In this document: positions 8,378 to 16,487 of the stretch, in pieces
Numbering within the stretch: the first letter of the stretch is position 1
Layout: the number at the start of each line of letters is the position of its first letter
Source of the DNA: Pontibacillus yanchengensis
GTDB taxonomy: Bacteria > Bacillota > Bacilli > Bacillales > BH030062
NCBI RefSeq assembly: GCF_009856295.1
Contig: NZ_WMEU01000003.1
Coordinates: forward strand, 310,001 to 374,000
DNA: 64,000 bases
Direction: 5' to 3'
Position numbers and translations under genes: made by a program
Notes under the pieces: model-generated
Database searches by the model: none
Seen by the model: the letters and a program-made list of their open reading frames with translations, nothing else
Told to the model about the DNA's origin: nothing

Positions 8378-9787
8378 TTATTTAATCTCTTCTTTTTCAA
8401 GAATAAGATAGTTCAGTTCTTTGCGTGGAATCTTGTTGTAATCTTCTTTTTGTGTGAAGTAGAATACGATTCCGATGACGATCCACACCGCTAGCGCAAT
8501 GTAAGATGGTGCGGATAGGGAAGATTCTAAGAACCACAATGTTAATAATAAGAAGAAAGTGATAGCACTAAGCATGCCTAGTGCAGAAAAGGCTTTTTTG
8601 CCTGGTGATTCCATCATTTTGAATGCTGTTGCACAGCAATAGAAATACGCAATTGTTACACCGATGGAAGACATGTCTACAACCCATAGCAATGCTTCAC
8701 GACCAAACCAAGGGGCGATCATGCATAGTAGAGCTGTGAAAATAATGCCTACATATGGTGTGTTGTATTTTGGATGTAGACGATGGAACATATCTGGAAG
8801 GATACGCGCACGACCCATCGCAAACATTAGTCGACTTGATGATAAGAAAAAGCCGTTTAAGCCTGTGAAAATACCCATTGTTAAAGCAAGGGCAATCACA
8901 AATACTCCGATTCGTCCAAGTAGGCTTTCAATCGCTGCACCTGTTGCCCATGAAGATTGCATAGCTGCAAGGTCCTGCCAAGGCTCTAAGCTAGAAACAA
9001 TCAGGATCATTGCAGAATAAGCAAGTCCAGCGGCTAGAAGTGCATACACAATTAATTTAAATGCTTTTTCAGGAGGGAAGTTGAACTCCTCTGCTGCTTG
9101 TGGAATGTTATCAAATCCAACGTAAGCCCATGGTGCAATTGCCAAAATAGCTAAAATGGAAGCAATCGCTGGCTTGCTTGGATCAAATAAAGGTTGCATG
9201 TTCGCAGTAGATGCCGTGTCGTTTAGGAAGGCACCAATGGCTAGTAGAATAATTCCAGAAAGCAATACCATAGTAAAAATAAATTGAGTTCGTCCGGAAA
9301 AACTAGCACCGCGAATATTCAATATCGCAAAAACAATCAAGGCAATCGTAGATATTAATACTTCACCAAGATAAACATCCCAACCAGCTACAGTGTACAG
9401 TAGTCCAGTTTTCACTATTCCTGGGAATAAAAATTTACCTAACAATGCTAAAGCGGATGCGTTTAACGCAACAATACAAATATACCCTAACGTCAAGAAC
9501 CAACCGGCTATAAATGCGTGGGTTCGTCCAAATCCGATATAAGCGTACGCAAATTCTCCTCCAGAAACCGGGAAATGTTTAATTAAAAAACCGTAACTTA
9601 CCCCAATTACGGTCATAAGTACAGCTCCCAATAACAACCCAATAACAACGGCTAATGGACCTTTTCCGCCCATCCAATCAGTTGGTAGTACAAACGCTCC
9701 CCAACCAACGGCTGAACCGAACGCAATCGCCCATACCCAATGGGGTTTAAGGGTTCTGTCTAATTTCTTCCTCTGTGGGGTTCCCAT
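8378..9787 (-). CDS. APC-superfamily amino acid permease
   Basis: 469 residues with about 12 hydrophobic segments. The first helix carries the substrate-binding glycine motif of the APC fold (AIAFGSAVGWGAFVLP), and HFPVSGGEFAYAYIGFGRTHAFIAGW is the typical TM2-TM3 region; AIAPWAYVGFDNIPQAAEEF matches TM6 and following loop. It should import (or exchange) an amino acid or amine at the cytoplasmic membrane using an ion gradient. The substrate cannot be read from sequence; ethanolamine permeases are one related group. An AGGAGG lies upstream of ATG. Monocistronic: own terminator, and unrelated neighbours. Confidence 0.9.
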   Translation of the reverse strand: MGTPQRKKLDRTLKPHWVWAIAFGSAVGWGAFVLPTDWMGGKGPLAVVIGLLLGAVLMTVIGVSYGFLIKHFPVSGGEFAYAYIGFGRTHAFIAGWFLTLGYICIVALNASALALLGKFLFPGIVKTGLLYTVAGWDVYLGEVLISTIALIVFAILNIRGASFSGRTQFIFTMVLLSGIILLAIGAFLNDTASTANMQPLFDPSKPAIASILAILAIAPWAYVGFDNIPQAAEEFNFPPEKAFKLIVYALLAAGLAYSAMILIVSSLEPWQDLAAMQSSWATGAAIESLLGRIGVFVIALALTMGIFTGLNGFFLSSSRLMFAMGRARILPDMFHRLHPKYNTPYVGIIFTALLCMIAPWFGREALLWVVDMSSIGVTIAYFYCCATAFKMMESPGKKAFSALGMLSAITFFLLLTLWFLESSLSAPSYIALAVWIVIGIVFYFTQKEDYNKIPRKELNYLILEKEEIK

Positions 9788-10176
9788 AAGTAATAAATCC
9801 TCCTATTGTGTTTACAGTACCTACATATTATACGAAAATGGTGCCGACCGATGTCAAATCAGAGCAGATACCCTCACAAGTTTTCACTACCGATTCAGCT
9901 CCCGTATCCGCTTTCTAGCTACCCTGTAGCCTAGTTTTTTCTGATTTAAACGTTATTATGAAAAAAACTGTACATTTCCTAGAAAAAAGAAGAAATTTGA
10001 TGAAATGACACTCACAAATATTGGAAGGTGAAACGAACTAATCTATAGCATCGTCTAATAGAAAAAGTTTTCATAATATACAATTTTATGGTTTAATTAC
10101 AATGCGTAACGGAAATATGTTCTAACGTTGGAGTATTTACATATATTGCCGAACTGCTAGGAAAAGGATGAAAAAA
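9788..10176. other. Gene-free gap
   Basis: 389 bp between two divergent genes (permease on minus, Yip1-like on plus). It must hold both promoters. AT-rich; no RNA structure, repeat or convincing short gene was recognised. Confidence 0.5.
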
Positions 10177-10836
10177 ATGACGTATAAAGTAGAAGTGGCA
10201 AAATTATTTTTTAGAAGAGAAGACAGTTTTTTTCAAATCAGAGAAGCTGAGCGTCTGACTGGACTCTGGAAGCGAATCCTGTTGTTCCTTGTCTTAAGCA
10301 TGCTTGTGTTTGGTTTCACATCTTGGAAAGGGTTGGGGATGGAGCCGTTATCGTGGCAAGCAACAGATTGGTCGTTTGCTACATATGAATCGATGAAATT
10401 TTTCTTTCTAACAGGACGACTGATTTATGCTCTATTATTCTCGCTTGTCATCCTTTTTTTTACGCCGTTTATTTTTTGGATATTCACAGGAATTCCATAT
10501 CGTAAACTTATTATTGTGCAACTGAATGTGCTGTTTCTTATGTTAATCGAACGATTGCTTTGGGTTGGATTTGTCCAGTATGCAGGGTTGGATTGGTTTC
10601 TATCACCTCTCTCATTTGGCATTATTACTGCGTTAATTACAGATCATGTATGGACAATCTATCTATTTGGAGCTATTTCATTGGTTCAACTATGGGCAAT
10701 GTGGTTCCAGACAAAAGCACTTGTCGATTTTTCAGCAATAAAAAAGTGGAAAATGGCCATCCTGGTGTTTTTCTTACACTTATTTTATTGGGCAGCAAGC
10801 GCAACATTAGCTTATTATGACTTATACTTATTTTAA
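10177..10836 (+). CDS. Yip1-like integral membrane protein (YknW-like)
   Basis: About 219 residues with five hydrophobic stretches (near residues 33-50, 79-103, 110-130, 145-165, 192-212) and no enzyme motif. The layout resembles Yip1-domain proteins such as B. subtilis YknW, encoded with the HlyD-like YknX. Here too a HlyD-like gene follows after 30 bp. By analogy it may help assemble an export complex in the membrane; this is inference from topology and neighbourhood. Start: ATG 10177 has AAAGGA 8 nt upstream; ATG 10168 (three codons earlier) overlaps that site and is less likely. Confidence 0.6.
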   Translation: MTYKVEVAKLFFRREDSFFQIREAERLTGLWKRILLFLVLSMLVFGFTSWKGLGMEPLSWQATDWSFATYESMKFFFLTGRLIYALLFSLVILFFTPFIFWIFTGIPYRKLIIVQLNVLFLMLIERLLWVGFVQYAGLDWFLSPLSFGIITALITDHVWTIYLFGAISLVQLWAMWFQTKALVDFSAIKKWKMAILVFFLHLFYWAASATLAYYDLYLF

Positions 10837-10866
10837 TATTAATGGCAGGGATTGTGAGGAATCGAG

Positions 10867-12177
10867 ATGAAGAAAAAAACAAAAGTAAGGCTGACTTTAT
10901 TTGGGTCTCTGCTGTTTGTTGCTGTGAATATTTTTTTGGTCTGGTTCGATGAGAAAGAACTTACACGTCTGTCATACATAGAAGAGTGGGAGCAGACCTT
11001 TGAAGAGGATTTATATAATGAAATTGAAAATGAAGGAACATTCCAATCCTCTACTGTAGAATATTCGTATTTTGATAAGCAGGCAGGTTCTTTTAAACAG
11101 TTTTTAGTTGAAGAAGGCGAGCAAGTCGATGTTGGCGATGACTTATATGAATATGTTGTTCGAGACTATCAGGCTGACAAGCAACAACTGGAGAGTGAAC
11201 AAGATAAGCTCGAAGGTGAAATTGATGTACTAGAAGATTATGTGGATGCAGTGGAAGATACAGATATCCCTGAACCTGAAGAGGATGAGCAACCTTATGT
11301 GGATGCGGAACTTTCGAAAGCACAGCGTGAGGCCAAAGCGAACATGATGCTAGAGAAAAAAGAGGCTCAACTCGAAGTGATAGAAGATCAATTAGATACA
11401 TTATCCGATAACGGTCAGGTCATTCAAGTTGGAAGTCAGTATGAAGGTACGATCACAAATATCTCAGAATCGCTTGATAATCCGGCTATAACCATTAAGC
11501 AAGATGAATTGGTTGTAGCAGGGAAGGTTCATGAGGGAGAACGAAATGAAATCCAAGAGGGTATGAAGGTTCGAGGAAATCTCTTGAATCAGAACCAAAC
11601 GTGGGAAGGCGCACTAGAATCTGTGGCGTCCTATTCGGAATATGAAAAAGATGACACTAGCTATTACAACTACACCATTGAATTAAACGAACAGCCAGAA
11701 GGAGCATTACAGGGCTACCACACTACTGCTTCTTTTATAACGGGTGAAGCACAAAACGCTCTTACAGCTGAAATTGGCTGGATTCAAGAACGACTGGAAG
11801 AAATAAAACCAGAAGAACCGGCTGAACAAACCGATACAGAAGTAGAAGACAACAGCACCGATGAAAGCGAAACGCCTGACCAACCAAGTGAAGAGGAAGG
11901 CCCTGCTGCATTCGAAAGACAACGCTTTATGTGGGTGATGACCTCTGATGGAACTACCCTCACAAAACCGATTGAAACGGGACTCGTGATGGGTGACCTC
12001 GTACAAATCACAGATGGAGTCGAGCTAGGACAATGGATTGCCGACGAAAATGAAAGTCAATTCTTTGAAGGTGGCACATTCTTAACACCGATTAATCGGG
12101 ATCACTTAACGCTAGAAACAATCAAAGCACAAGAGAACTGGTGGAGCTCTATGAAAATGGGGATCCTTGTTCGATAA
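10867..12177 (+). CDS. HlyD/YknX-like membrane fusion (adaptor) protein
   Basis: 436 residues. One N-terminal membrane helix (residues 9-27), then a lipoyl/barrel half (GSFKQFLVEEGEQVDVGDDLYEY), a coiled-coil hairpin (about residues 95-185, rich in Gln, Leu, Glu), the second lipoyl half (GSQYEGTITNISESLDNPAITIKQDELVVAGKV) and a beta-barrel. This is the order of periplasmic-adaptor proteins that in Gram-positives work with ABC exporters. Unusual: a strongly acidic insertion (EEPAEQTDTEVEDNSTDE and on, about residues 312-350) splits the last domain. It is cotranscribed with the Yip1-like gene, but the ABC ATPase and permease that follow in yknWXYZ are absent. GAGGA precedes ATG. Confidence 0.8.
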   Translation: MKKKTKVRLTLFGSLLFVAVNIFLVWFDEKELTRLSYIEEWEQTFEEDLYNEIENEGTFQSSTVEYSYFDKQAGSFKQFLVEEGEQVDVGDDLYEYVVRDYQADKQQLESEQDKLEGEIDVLEDYVDAVEDTDIPEPEEDEQPYVDAELSKAQREAKANMMLEKKEAQLEVIEDQLDTLSDNGQVIQVGSQYEGTITNISESLDNPAITIKQDELVVAGKVHEGERNEIQEGMKVRGNLLNQNQTWEGALESVASYSEYEKDDTSYYNYTIELNEQPEGALQGYHTTASFITGEAQNALTAEIGWIQERLEEIKPEEPAEQTDTEVEDNSTDESETPDQPSEEEGPAAFERQRFMWVMTSDGTTLTKPIETGLVMGDLVQITDGVELGQWIADENESQFFEGGTFLTPINRDHLTLETIKAQENWWSSMKMGILVR

Positions 12178-12181
12178 GAGG

Positions 12182-12214
12182 AAAATGAGGTTGTCATACG
12201 GGCAACCTCATTTT
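12182..12214 (+). terminator. Terminator after the HlyD-like gene
   Basis: AAAATGAGGTTGtC / GgCAACCTCATTTT stem with a 5-nt loop and a T-rich end, just past the stop codon; may work in both directions. Confidence 0.85.
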
Positions 12215-12239
12215 ATGTATTGTGGTGAATGGTTGAATC

Positions 12240-12400
12240 ACGGGAATAATTGATTTTTTGCGAATAGTGAAAGTGAGGATAAAAGTACTACTCTAGCGAA
12301 TATATGAACATTTTCGCAAAAATCCCAACACAAACTCTGTTCAAGGAAAGATGTATATTCTTTTGGCGTTTACATGTCTAGCTCCAGTGCCCAGCACGTG
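12240..12400. repeat. Degenerate repeat C words and a fragment of repeat A
   Basis: 12250-12330 holds TTTTGCGAATAGTG and GCGAATATATGAACATTTTCGC words of family C. 12372-12395 (TGTCTAGCTCCAGTGCCCAGC) matches the left end of repeat A, which breaks off before pcp. Confidence 0.45.
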
Positions 12401-12431
12401 TAAGGAACCATCCTAAAAAGGAGTGAATAAA

Positions 12432-13025
12432 ATGAAAAAGCTACTACTCACGGGTTTTGAGCCTTTTTTGCAATTCCCAATCAACCCGACAATGAGCATT
12501 GTGGAAGCTTTGCAAGGGGAAGTCGTTGGTGAGTTTCAAGTTATTGGACACATTCTTCCAGTTGATTTTAATAAAGCAGGAACCACCATCAAGGAACTTG
12601 TTCAAGAAGAAGAGCCTGATGCGGTAATCGCACTTGGATTGGCTGGTGGTCGATACAAAATAAATCCAGAACGTATTGCAATCAACTGTAACGACGGGGA
12701 AGCAGATAACGAGGGACATACACCTGCTGGTGAAAAAATCATCTCAGATGGACCTGATGGCTTATTTTCAACGTTACCAGTTCAAACTATCGTGAGTCAG
12801 TTACAACAAAACGGGTATCCAGCCGAAATATCGAATACAGCAGGGGCATATTTGTGTAATCACGTCATGTATCAGGTGCTCTATGCACTCCAGGAGACAA
12901 CTGTTCCCGCTGGCTTCATCCATATTCCGGCATCCCATGAGTTAGCAATCGAGCATCAACGCATTCCAAGTTGGGCGCAAGCTGATCTAACCAAATCAAT
13001 CCGTATCGCGATCCAATGCTTATAA
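12432..13025 (+). CDS. pcp: Pyroglutamyl-peptidase I
   Basis: Cytoplasmic cysteine peptidase (family C15) that removes N-terminal pyroglutamate from peptides. 197 residues, slightly shorter than the usual 200-215. The catalytic triad is seen in family context: Glu80 in INPERIAINCND, Cys142 in SNTAGAYLCNHVMY, and His164 in AGFIHIPASHE. The N-terminal LLLTGFEPF is the family signature. Start at ATG 12432 with AAAAAGGAG 7-8 nt upstream; the GTG at 12423 lies inside that ribosome site. The next gene starts 28 bp later, so the two may be cotranscribed. Confidence 0.95.
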   Translation: MKKLLLTGFEPFLQFPINPTMSIVEALQGEVVGEFQVIGHILPVDFNKAGTTIKELVQEEEPDAVIALGLAGGRYKINPERIAINCNDGEADNEGHTPAGEKIISDGPDGLFSTLPVQTIVSQLQQNGYPAEISNTAGAYLCNHVMYQVLYALQETTVPAGFIHIPASHELAIEHQRIPSWAQADLTKSIRIAIQCL

Positions 13026-13053
13026 TCCGATATGAAAAGAGGTGAAGGACGCG

Positions 13054-13623
13054 ATGCAACCACCTCGTCAGAAACTAGTCGTTACCGTGAAAGACCCATA
13101 TCAACCAAAAGCCACGCTTACCGCTTATGAAAAAGAAGCAGACGTCTGGGTTCAAGCGATGCCAACCATGGAAGCGGTAATTGGTAAACGTGGCATCCCT
13201 AAAGAAAGAGAAGGCGATCAACGCACACCAATCGGAACGTTTCCACTAGGTACAGCATTTGGATGGGGAAAGGAGCCTGCTTCCCTTCGTATTCCGTTTC
13301 GTGCAGTGGGGAAGGAAGATTATTGGGTGGATGACGTCACCTCTGAAGATTACAATCAATGGGTGCAATTTCAGGGAGATCCTACTACAAAATGGGCGTC
13401 ATTTGAGCGGATGACGAACCCATTGTATAAATACGGTGTTGTCATTGAATACAATACCAATCCGATTGTAAAAGGGAAGGGAAGTGCCATCTTTCTTCAT
13501 GTGAAGGAACCCGACACTCGCTATACGCAAGGGTGTGTGGCTGTATTAGAAAAGAATCTAGAAAAGCTATTACAGTGGCTGGACGCTAGTAAGTATCCGG
13601 TTATTCAAATTAAAGATTCATGA
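13054..13623 (+). CDS. YkuD-type L,D-transpeptidase-like protein, no signal peptide
   Basis: 189 residues. Contains the YkuD/ErfK catalytic region: RTPIGTFPLGTAFG at the front, then IFLHV with His149 and YTQGCVAV with the active Cys161. Such enzymes normally form 3-3 cross-links in peptidoglycan outside the cell through a Cys thioester. Here no signal peptide or membrane helix precedes the domain from either possible start (GTG 13042 inside the ribosome site, or the preferred ATG 13054 after AAGAGGTG), and no LysM or other wall-binding domain is present. It could be exported by another route, or act on a cytoplasmic muropeptide. Closest in layout to the single-domain ErfK/YafK-like proteins. 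Confidence 0.8.
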   Translation: MQPPRQKLVVTVKDPYQPKATLTAYEKEADVWVQAMPTMEAVIGKRGIPKEREGDQRTPIGTFPLGTAFGWGKEPASLRIPFRAVGKEDYWVDDVTSEDYNQWVQFQGDPTTKWASFERMTNPLYKYGVVIEYNTNPIVKGKGSAIFLHVKEPDTRYTQGCVAVLEKNLEKLLQWLDASKYPVIQIKDS

Positions 13624-13689
13624 GGGGAGACTGCTTGAGAGCGGTCTTCTTTTTTTGTCTATTGAATGTGTGTGGGGTTGACGACTGGT

Positions 13690-13755
13690 GTTCCGAGCGA
13701 GAATTCAGGATTTGGAGCGACTTTCTCGAAATAGGAGCGAGAATGGAAGACCCAC
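13690..13755. repeat. Short degenerate repeats B
   Basis: GAGCGAGAATTCAGGATTTGG and GCGACTTTCTCGAAATAGG words as in 3880-4080. The open frames around 13620-13890 are by-products of this and carry no ribosome site. Confidence 0.55.
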
Positions 13756-13900
13756 CAAATCACAGCGGAAAGCTAACATCCGAGCGCCCTGCCCCTCTCT
13801 AAATCCAGCACACCATCTAGTAAAATATAACCGCATGATTCGACTCGTTTCTCCCGTTTCATCTAGTTATCCGTTTGTGCACAAACCTAATTGAGATATA

Positions 13901-14207
13901 ATGGAACCATTTCAAACTAGTAAAAATAAGAAGGAACATATATTACACATTTTACCATTCATGCTTATTTTGTTAATCGCTGTGATGGCGCCTGGGGTGG
14001 TTAGTCATGCAGCTGAACAGTCAGAAATCGACAAGCTGGAGAAACGGTCCGATCATAGTGTTGTTATTAACAGGTTATACAGATAACTACGTGTATATCA
14101 ACAATCCTTATGGTCAAAAGAACCAAAAACTGAATCGTAGTCAGTTTGAAGCAGCATGGAAACAAATGGGCAGTCAGGCTTTAGTGATTAAGCATAAACA
14201 ACAATAA
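13901..14207 (+). pseudogene. Remnant of a secreted C39-like peptidase
   Basis: The first frame (ATG 13901) encodes an N-terminus with a clear signal sequence (HILPFMLILLIAVMAPGVVSHAA) and then DHSVVI. The frame then breaks: one extra base near 14066 shifts the continuation LTGYTDNYVYINNPYGQKNQ, which ends at 14207. Joined, DHSVV-LTGYTDNYVYINNPYG is the end of a C39-like (YvpB/Peptidase_C39_2) domain, containing its catalytic His and Asn/Asp region. The central part with the catalytic Cys is gone: only about 10 residues separate the signal peptide from the C-terminal domain. So it has both an internal deletion and a frameshift, and is very probably non-functional. Confidence 0.75.
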
Positions 14208-14237
14208 AAAAGAGCATCACCGCTTATGGTGATGCTC
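14205..14237 (-). terminator. Terminator of galU
   Basis: GAGCATCACC/GGTGATGCTC stem with a 6-nt loop. On the minus strand it is followed by a run of T, 9 bp after the galU stop. It could also end transcription from the pseudogene side. Confidence 0.88.
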
Positions 14238-14246
14238 CTTATCTTC

Positions 14247-15128
14247 TTAATAATTATTATGTTTGTAACTCTCCACCAGCTCATCAATAAACGTTATTAA
14301 GTCATCTCTCAATTCGTCTTGCTCTAGGGCAAGTTCGATCGAGGTTTTGATAAATCCTAGCTTCTCTCCTACGTCATAGCGACGACCAGCGAATTCATAA
14401 GCGAAGACGTTCTCGAATTCGTTTAGCTTTTGAATGGCATCTGTTAATTGTACTTCATTTCCAGCACCAAGCTCTTGGTTTTCAAGGATTTCCATGATTT
14501 TTGGTGTTAAAATATAACGTCCCATGATGGCAAGATTGGAAGGTGCATCCCCTTGTTTCGGCTTTTCGATAAATTGGCGAACATGATGGAGAGCTTCATT
14601 TTGTTCAGTTGGGTCGATGATTCCATAACGATGCGTTTCTTCATCAGGTACGGCTTGTACACCGACGATGGAAGATTTCGTTTCCTCATATTGTTCAATC
14701 AACTGCTTCAAACAAGGTTTCTCTGCTCTTACAATATCATCTCCAAGTAGAACGGCAAATGGCTCATCCCCAATGAATTTACGGGCACACCAAACGGCAT
14801 GTCCAAGTCCCATCGGTTCCTTCTGGCGAATATAATGAATCTCCACTTTAGACGATTGCTTCACTTTTTCTAGCAGCTCTAGCTTCCCTTTTTTAATTAA
14901 GTTGTCTTCAAGCTCAACAGCATGGTCAAAGTGATCTTCAATCGCACGCTTCCCTTTTCCGGTTACAATAATGATATCCTCAATACCTGATTCGATAGCT
15001 TCTTCTACGATGTATTGGATAGTTGGTTTATCTACAATCGGTAACATCTCTTTCGGCATTGCTTTCGTAGCAGGTAAAAACCTAGTTCCGAGCCCTGCCG
15101 CTGGTATGATTGCTTTTTTTATGGTCAA
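14247..15128 (-). CDS. galU: UTP-glucose-1-phosphate uridylyltransferase
   Basis: Makes UDP-glucose from UTP and glucose-1-phosphate for wall polymers, glycolipids and capsule (GalU/GtaB family). 293 residues, matching B. subtilis GtaB. Nucleotide site [28 protein letters not shown] at the N-terminus, followed by [21 protein letters not shown], and EVQLTDAI. The start is a TTG (complement of 15126-15128), giving [12 protein letters not shown], with AAGGGAGA 8 nt upstream. The longer frame reaching 15260 runs into repeat A and has no ribosome site. Single gene with its own terminator. Confidence 0.93.
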   Translation of the reverse strand: MTIKKAIIPAAGLGTRFLPATKAMPKEMLPIVDKPTIQYIVEEAIESGIEDIIIVTGKGKRAIEDHFDHAVELEDNLIKKGKLELLEKVKQSSKVEIHYIRQKEPMGLGHAVWCARKFIGDEPFAVLLGDDIVRAEKPCLKQLIEQYEETKSSIVGVQAVPDEETHRYGIIDPTEQNEALHHVRQFIEKPKQGDAPSNLAIMGRYILTPKIMEILENQELGAGNEVQLTDAIQKLNEFENVFAYEFAGRRYDVGEKLGFIKTSIELALEQDELRDDLITFIDELVESYKHNNY

Positions 15129-15205
15129 AGCAAAACATCTCCCTTCCACACTAACTATTTCTTGTCTATTATTATTAAAGAAAGTATAAGTTGTTCGCTC
15201 ATACA

Positions 15206-15411
15206 TGTCTAGCTCCAGCGCCCAGCAAGCTTCCTGCACCTCCTTGCGATAAGTCAACATCGAATCGCTACCATTCTTCGTGTTTCCTTTATCTCATATG
15301 GAATCAGGGGAAGTTCGATTACAAGCGTTGCCTCACGCAGCAACATCGAACCAACTCACGTCCTGTGGGCAGCAGTTTGTACGTCGCTAACCGGGCGCTT
15401 GCGCTTTTGTT
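15206..15411 (+). repeat. Intergenic repeat A, copy 1
   Basis: Starts TGTCTAGCTCCAGCGCCCAGC, contains CTCCTTGCGATAAGTCAACA, CGAATCGCTACC, TCGTGTTTCCTTTATCTCAT and CATCGAACCAACTCACGTCC, and ends ACGTCGCTAACCGGGCGCTT. The ends (AGCGCCC / GGGCGCT) can pair. Fills most of the 401-bp gap between galU and the VanZ-like gene. Confidence 0.85.
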
Positions 15412-15529
15412 ATTATAATACCTTTATTAACCAAAAATATAAAAAATAAGAAAAGGTGTTCAATATGTAAGCTATGTTCCATTCCCTATTTCTAAGTTTT
15501 CAAACGTCATTATAGAGAGGAGTTATGTT

Positions 15530-16027
15530 ATGAAAAAAATAGGATGCTGGTTGTTGCCACTTACTTGGATGGGGGTTCTTTTTTATTCTTCTTCCACCCC
15601 TTACAAAGAGCAAAACATTAAGCCGTTTATGAAGACAAATTTGGACCTGTCCTTTTTAGAACCTTACCTACAATGGGTTTCCTTTACCTACCATCATACA
15701 CAAGTCAGTATATCAAATCTAGGCATAGAAGGGTTAATTGAATTTTTTATTCGCAAAGGAGCTCACTTGTTCAGTTTCTTTTTGCTTTGTTTGTTGATTT
15801 ATATTGCGATTCAACAGACTACGAAAATGAAACATGCTACTCAGCTAATCCTCAGTTTCTGTCTAGCTATTTCCTATGGTGCTATAGATGAAATTCATCA
15901 ACATTTCACGTCAAATCGTACGCCCTATGTTGGAGATGTTATCGTAGATGGATTTGGTGCATTGCTTGCAGTTGGTCTTTTATTCCTTTTTTTTTTCGTT
16001 CGTTCGACAAAAAAACAAAGCGAATAG
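15530..16027 (+). CDS. VanZ-like family membrane protein
   Basis: 165 residues with four predicted membrane segments. The conserved VanZ-family words are present: FIRKGAHLFSFFLLCLLIY, AISYGAIDEIHQHFTSNR, and VGDVIVDGFGALLAVG. VanZ proteins occur in teicoplanin resistance clusters and as housekeeping membrane proteins; their biochemical role is unclear, so no resistance is inferred. GAGAGGAG precedes ATG. It is followed 47 bp downstream by a 43-codon gene and a terminator, likely one transcript. Confidence 0.85.
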   Translation: MKKIGCWLLPLTWMGVLFYSSSTPYKEQNIKPFMKTNLDLSFLEPYLQWVSFTYHHTQVSISNLGIEGLIEFFIRKGAHLFSFFLLCLLIYIAIQQTTKMKHATQLILSFCLAISYGAIDEIHQHFTSNRTPYVGDVIVDGFGALLAVGLLFLFFFVRSTKKQSE

Positions 16028-16074
16028 TGTAAAAAAGTGTAAATTCATAGTATGATAATCAAGAGGTGATAGCA

Positions 16075-16206
16075 ATGGAGCATATAACGGAAGAGCATTT
16101 ACAACATATACTGACGTCTTTAATTGATATGGCAGAGCGAAGCAAAATCCTTACGACAGATGAACTGTTACAACAACTCATAAGAGAACTGAAGACTCAT
16201 CCTTAA
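16075..16206 (+). CDS. Small hypothetical protein, 43 residues
   Basis: Reads MEHITEEHLQHILTSLIDMA then ERSKILTTDELLQQLIRELK THP. A good ribosome site AAGAGGTGA lies 6 nt before the ATG, and the terminator at 16243 follows. The sequence is amphipathic and helical with no signal peptide or cysteine. No family recognised. It is supported by the ribosome site and its placement between the VanZ-like gene and the terminator. Confidence 0.5.
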   Translation: MEHITEEHLQHILTSLIDMAERSKILTTDELLQQLIRELKTHP

Positions 16207-16242
16207 TAAAATCAGTGTATTGTTTAGGCTTCGCTAAAGTAT

Positions 16243-16274
16243 CTCAGAGGTGGGTAAGTAACTCTGAGTTTTTT
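16243..16274 (+). terminator. Terminator after the VanZ-like/small-ORF unit
   Basis: CTCAGAG / CTCTGAG stem with a 12-nt loop followed by TTTTTT. Confidence 0.7.
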
Positions 16275-16487
16275 ACTGTTGAAAACAATTTCATCGTACA
16301 TACTTTGTTAACAATTTCATGCTAGATTAATGATATGCAAAAAATGTCAGATTTTCATATAATGTGAAACGTATTGAGGACCTTAAGCGTCAAAAATAGA
16401 GGAGAATCCTACATTCGTCCAATGTCGGATGGCTTGCAAAATCTGTATAATTTTAGTAGGTAAGTAGTAAAAAATAGGGAGGATATT

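Noticed and set aside
13620..13894. Two overlapping small frames after the L,D-transpeptidase gene
   Set aside because: They consist of short repeat B sequence and lack a ribosome site.
15129..15260. N-terminal extension of galU by 44 residues
   Set aside because: The extension reads through repeat A, lacks a ribosome site and is not found in the family; a TTG with AAGGGAGA gives the standard N-terminus.
15206..15411. Repeat A as an insertion sequence
   Set aside because: No transposase frame in any copy and no target-site duplication could be recognised by eye.
15530..16027. Glycopeptide resistance from the VanZ-like gene
   Set aside because: No vanS/R/H/A/X genes are near; VanZ-like proteins are common housekeeping membrane proteins.
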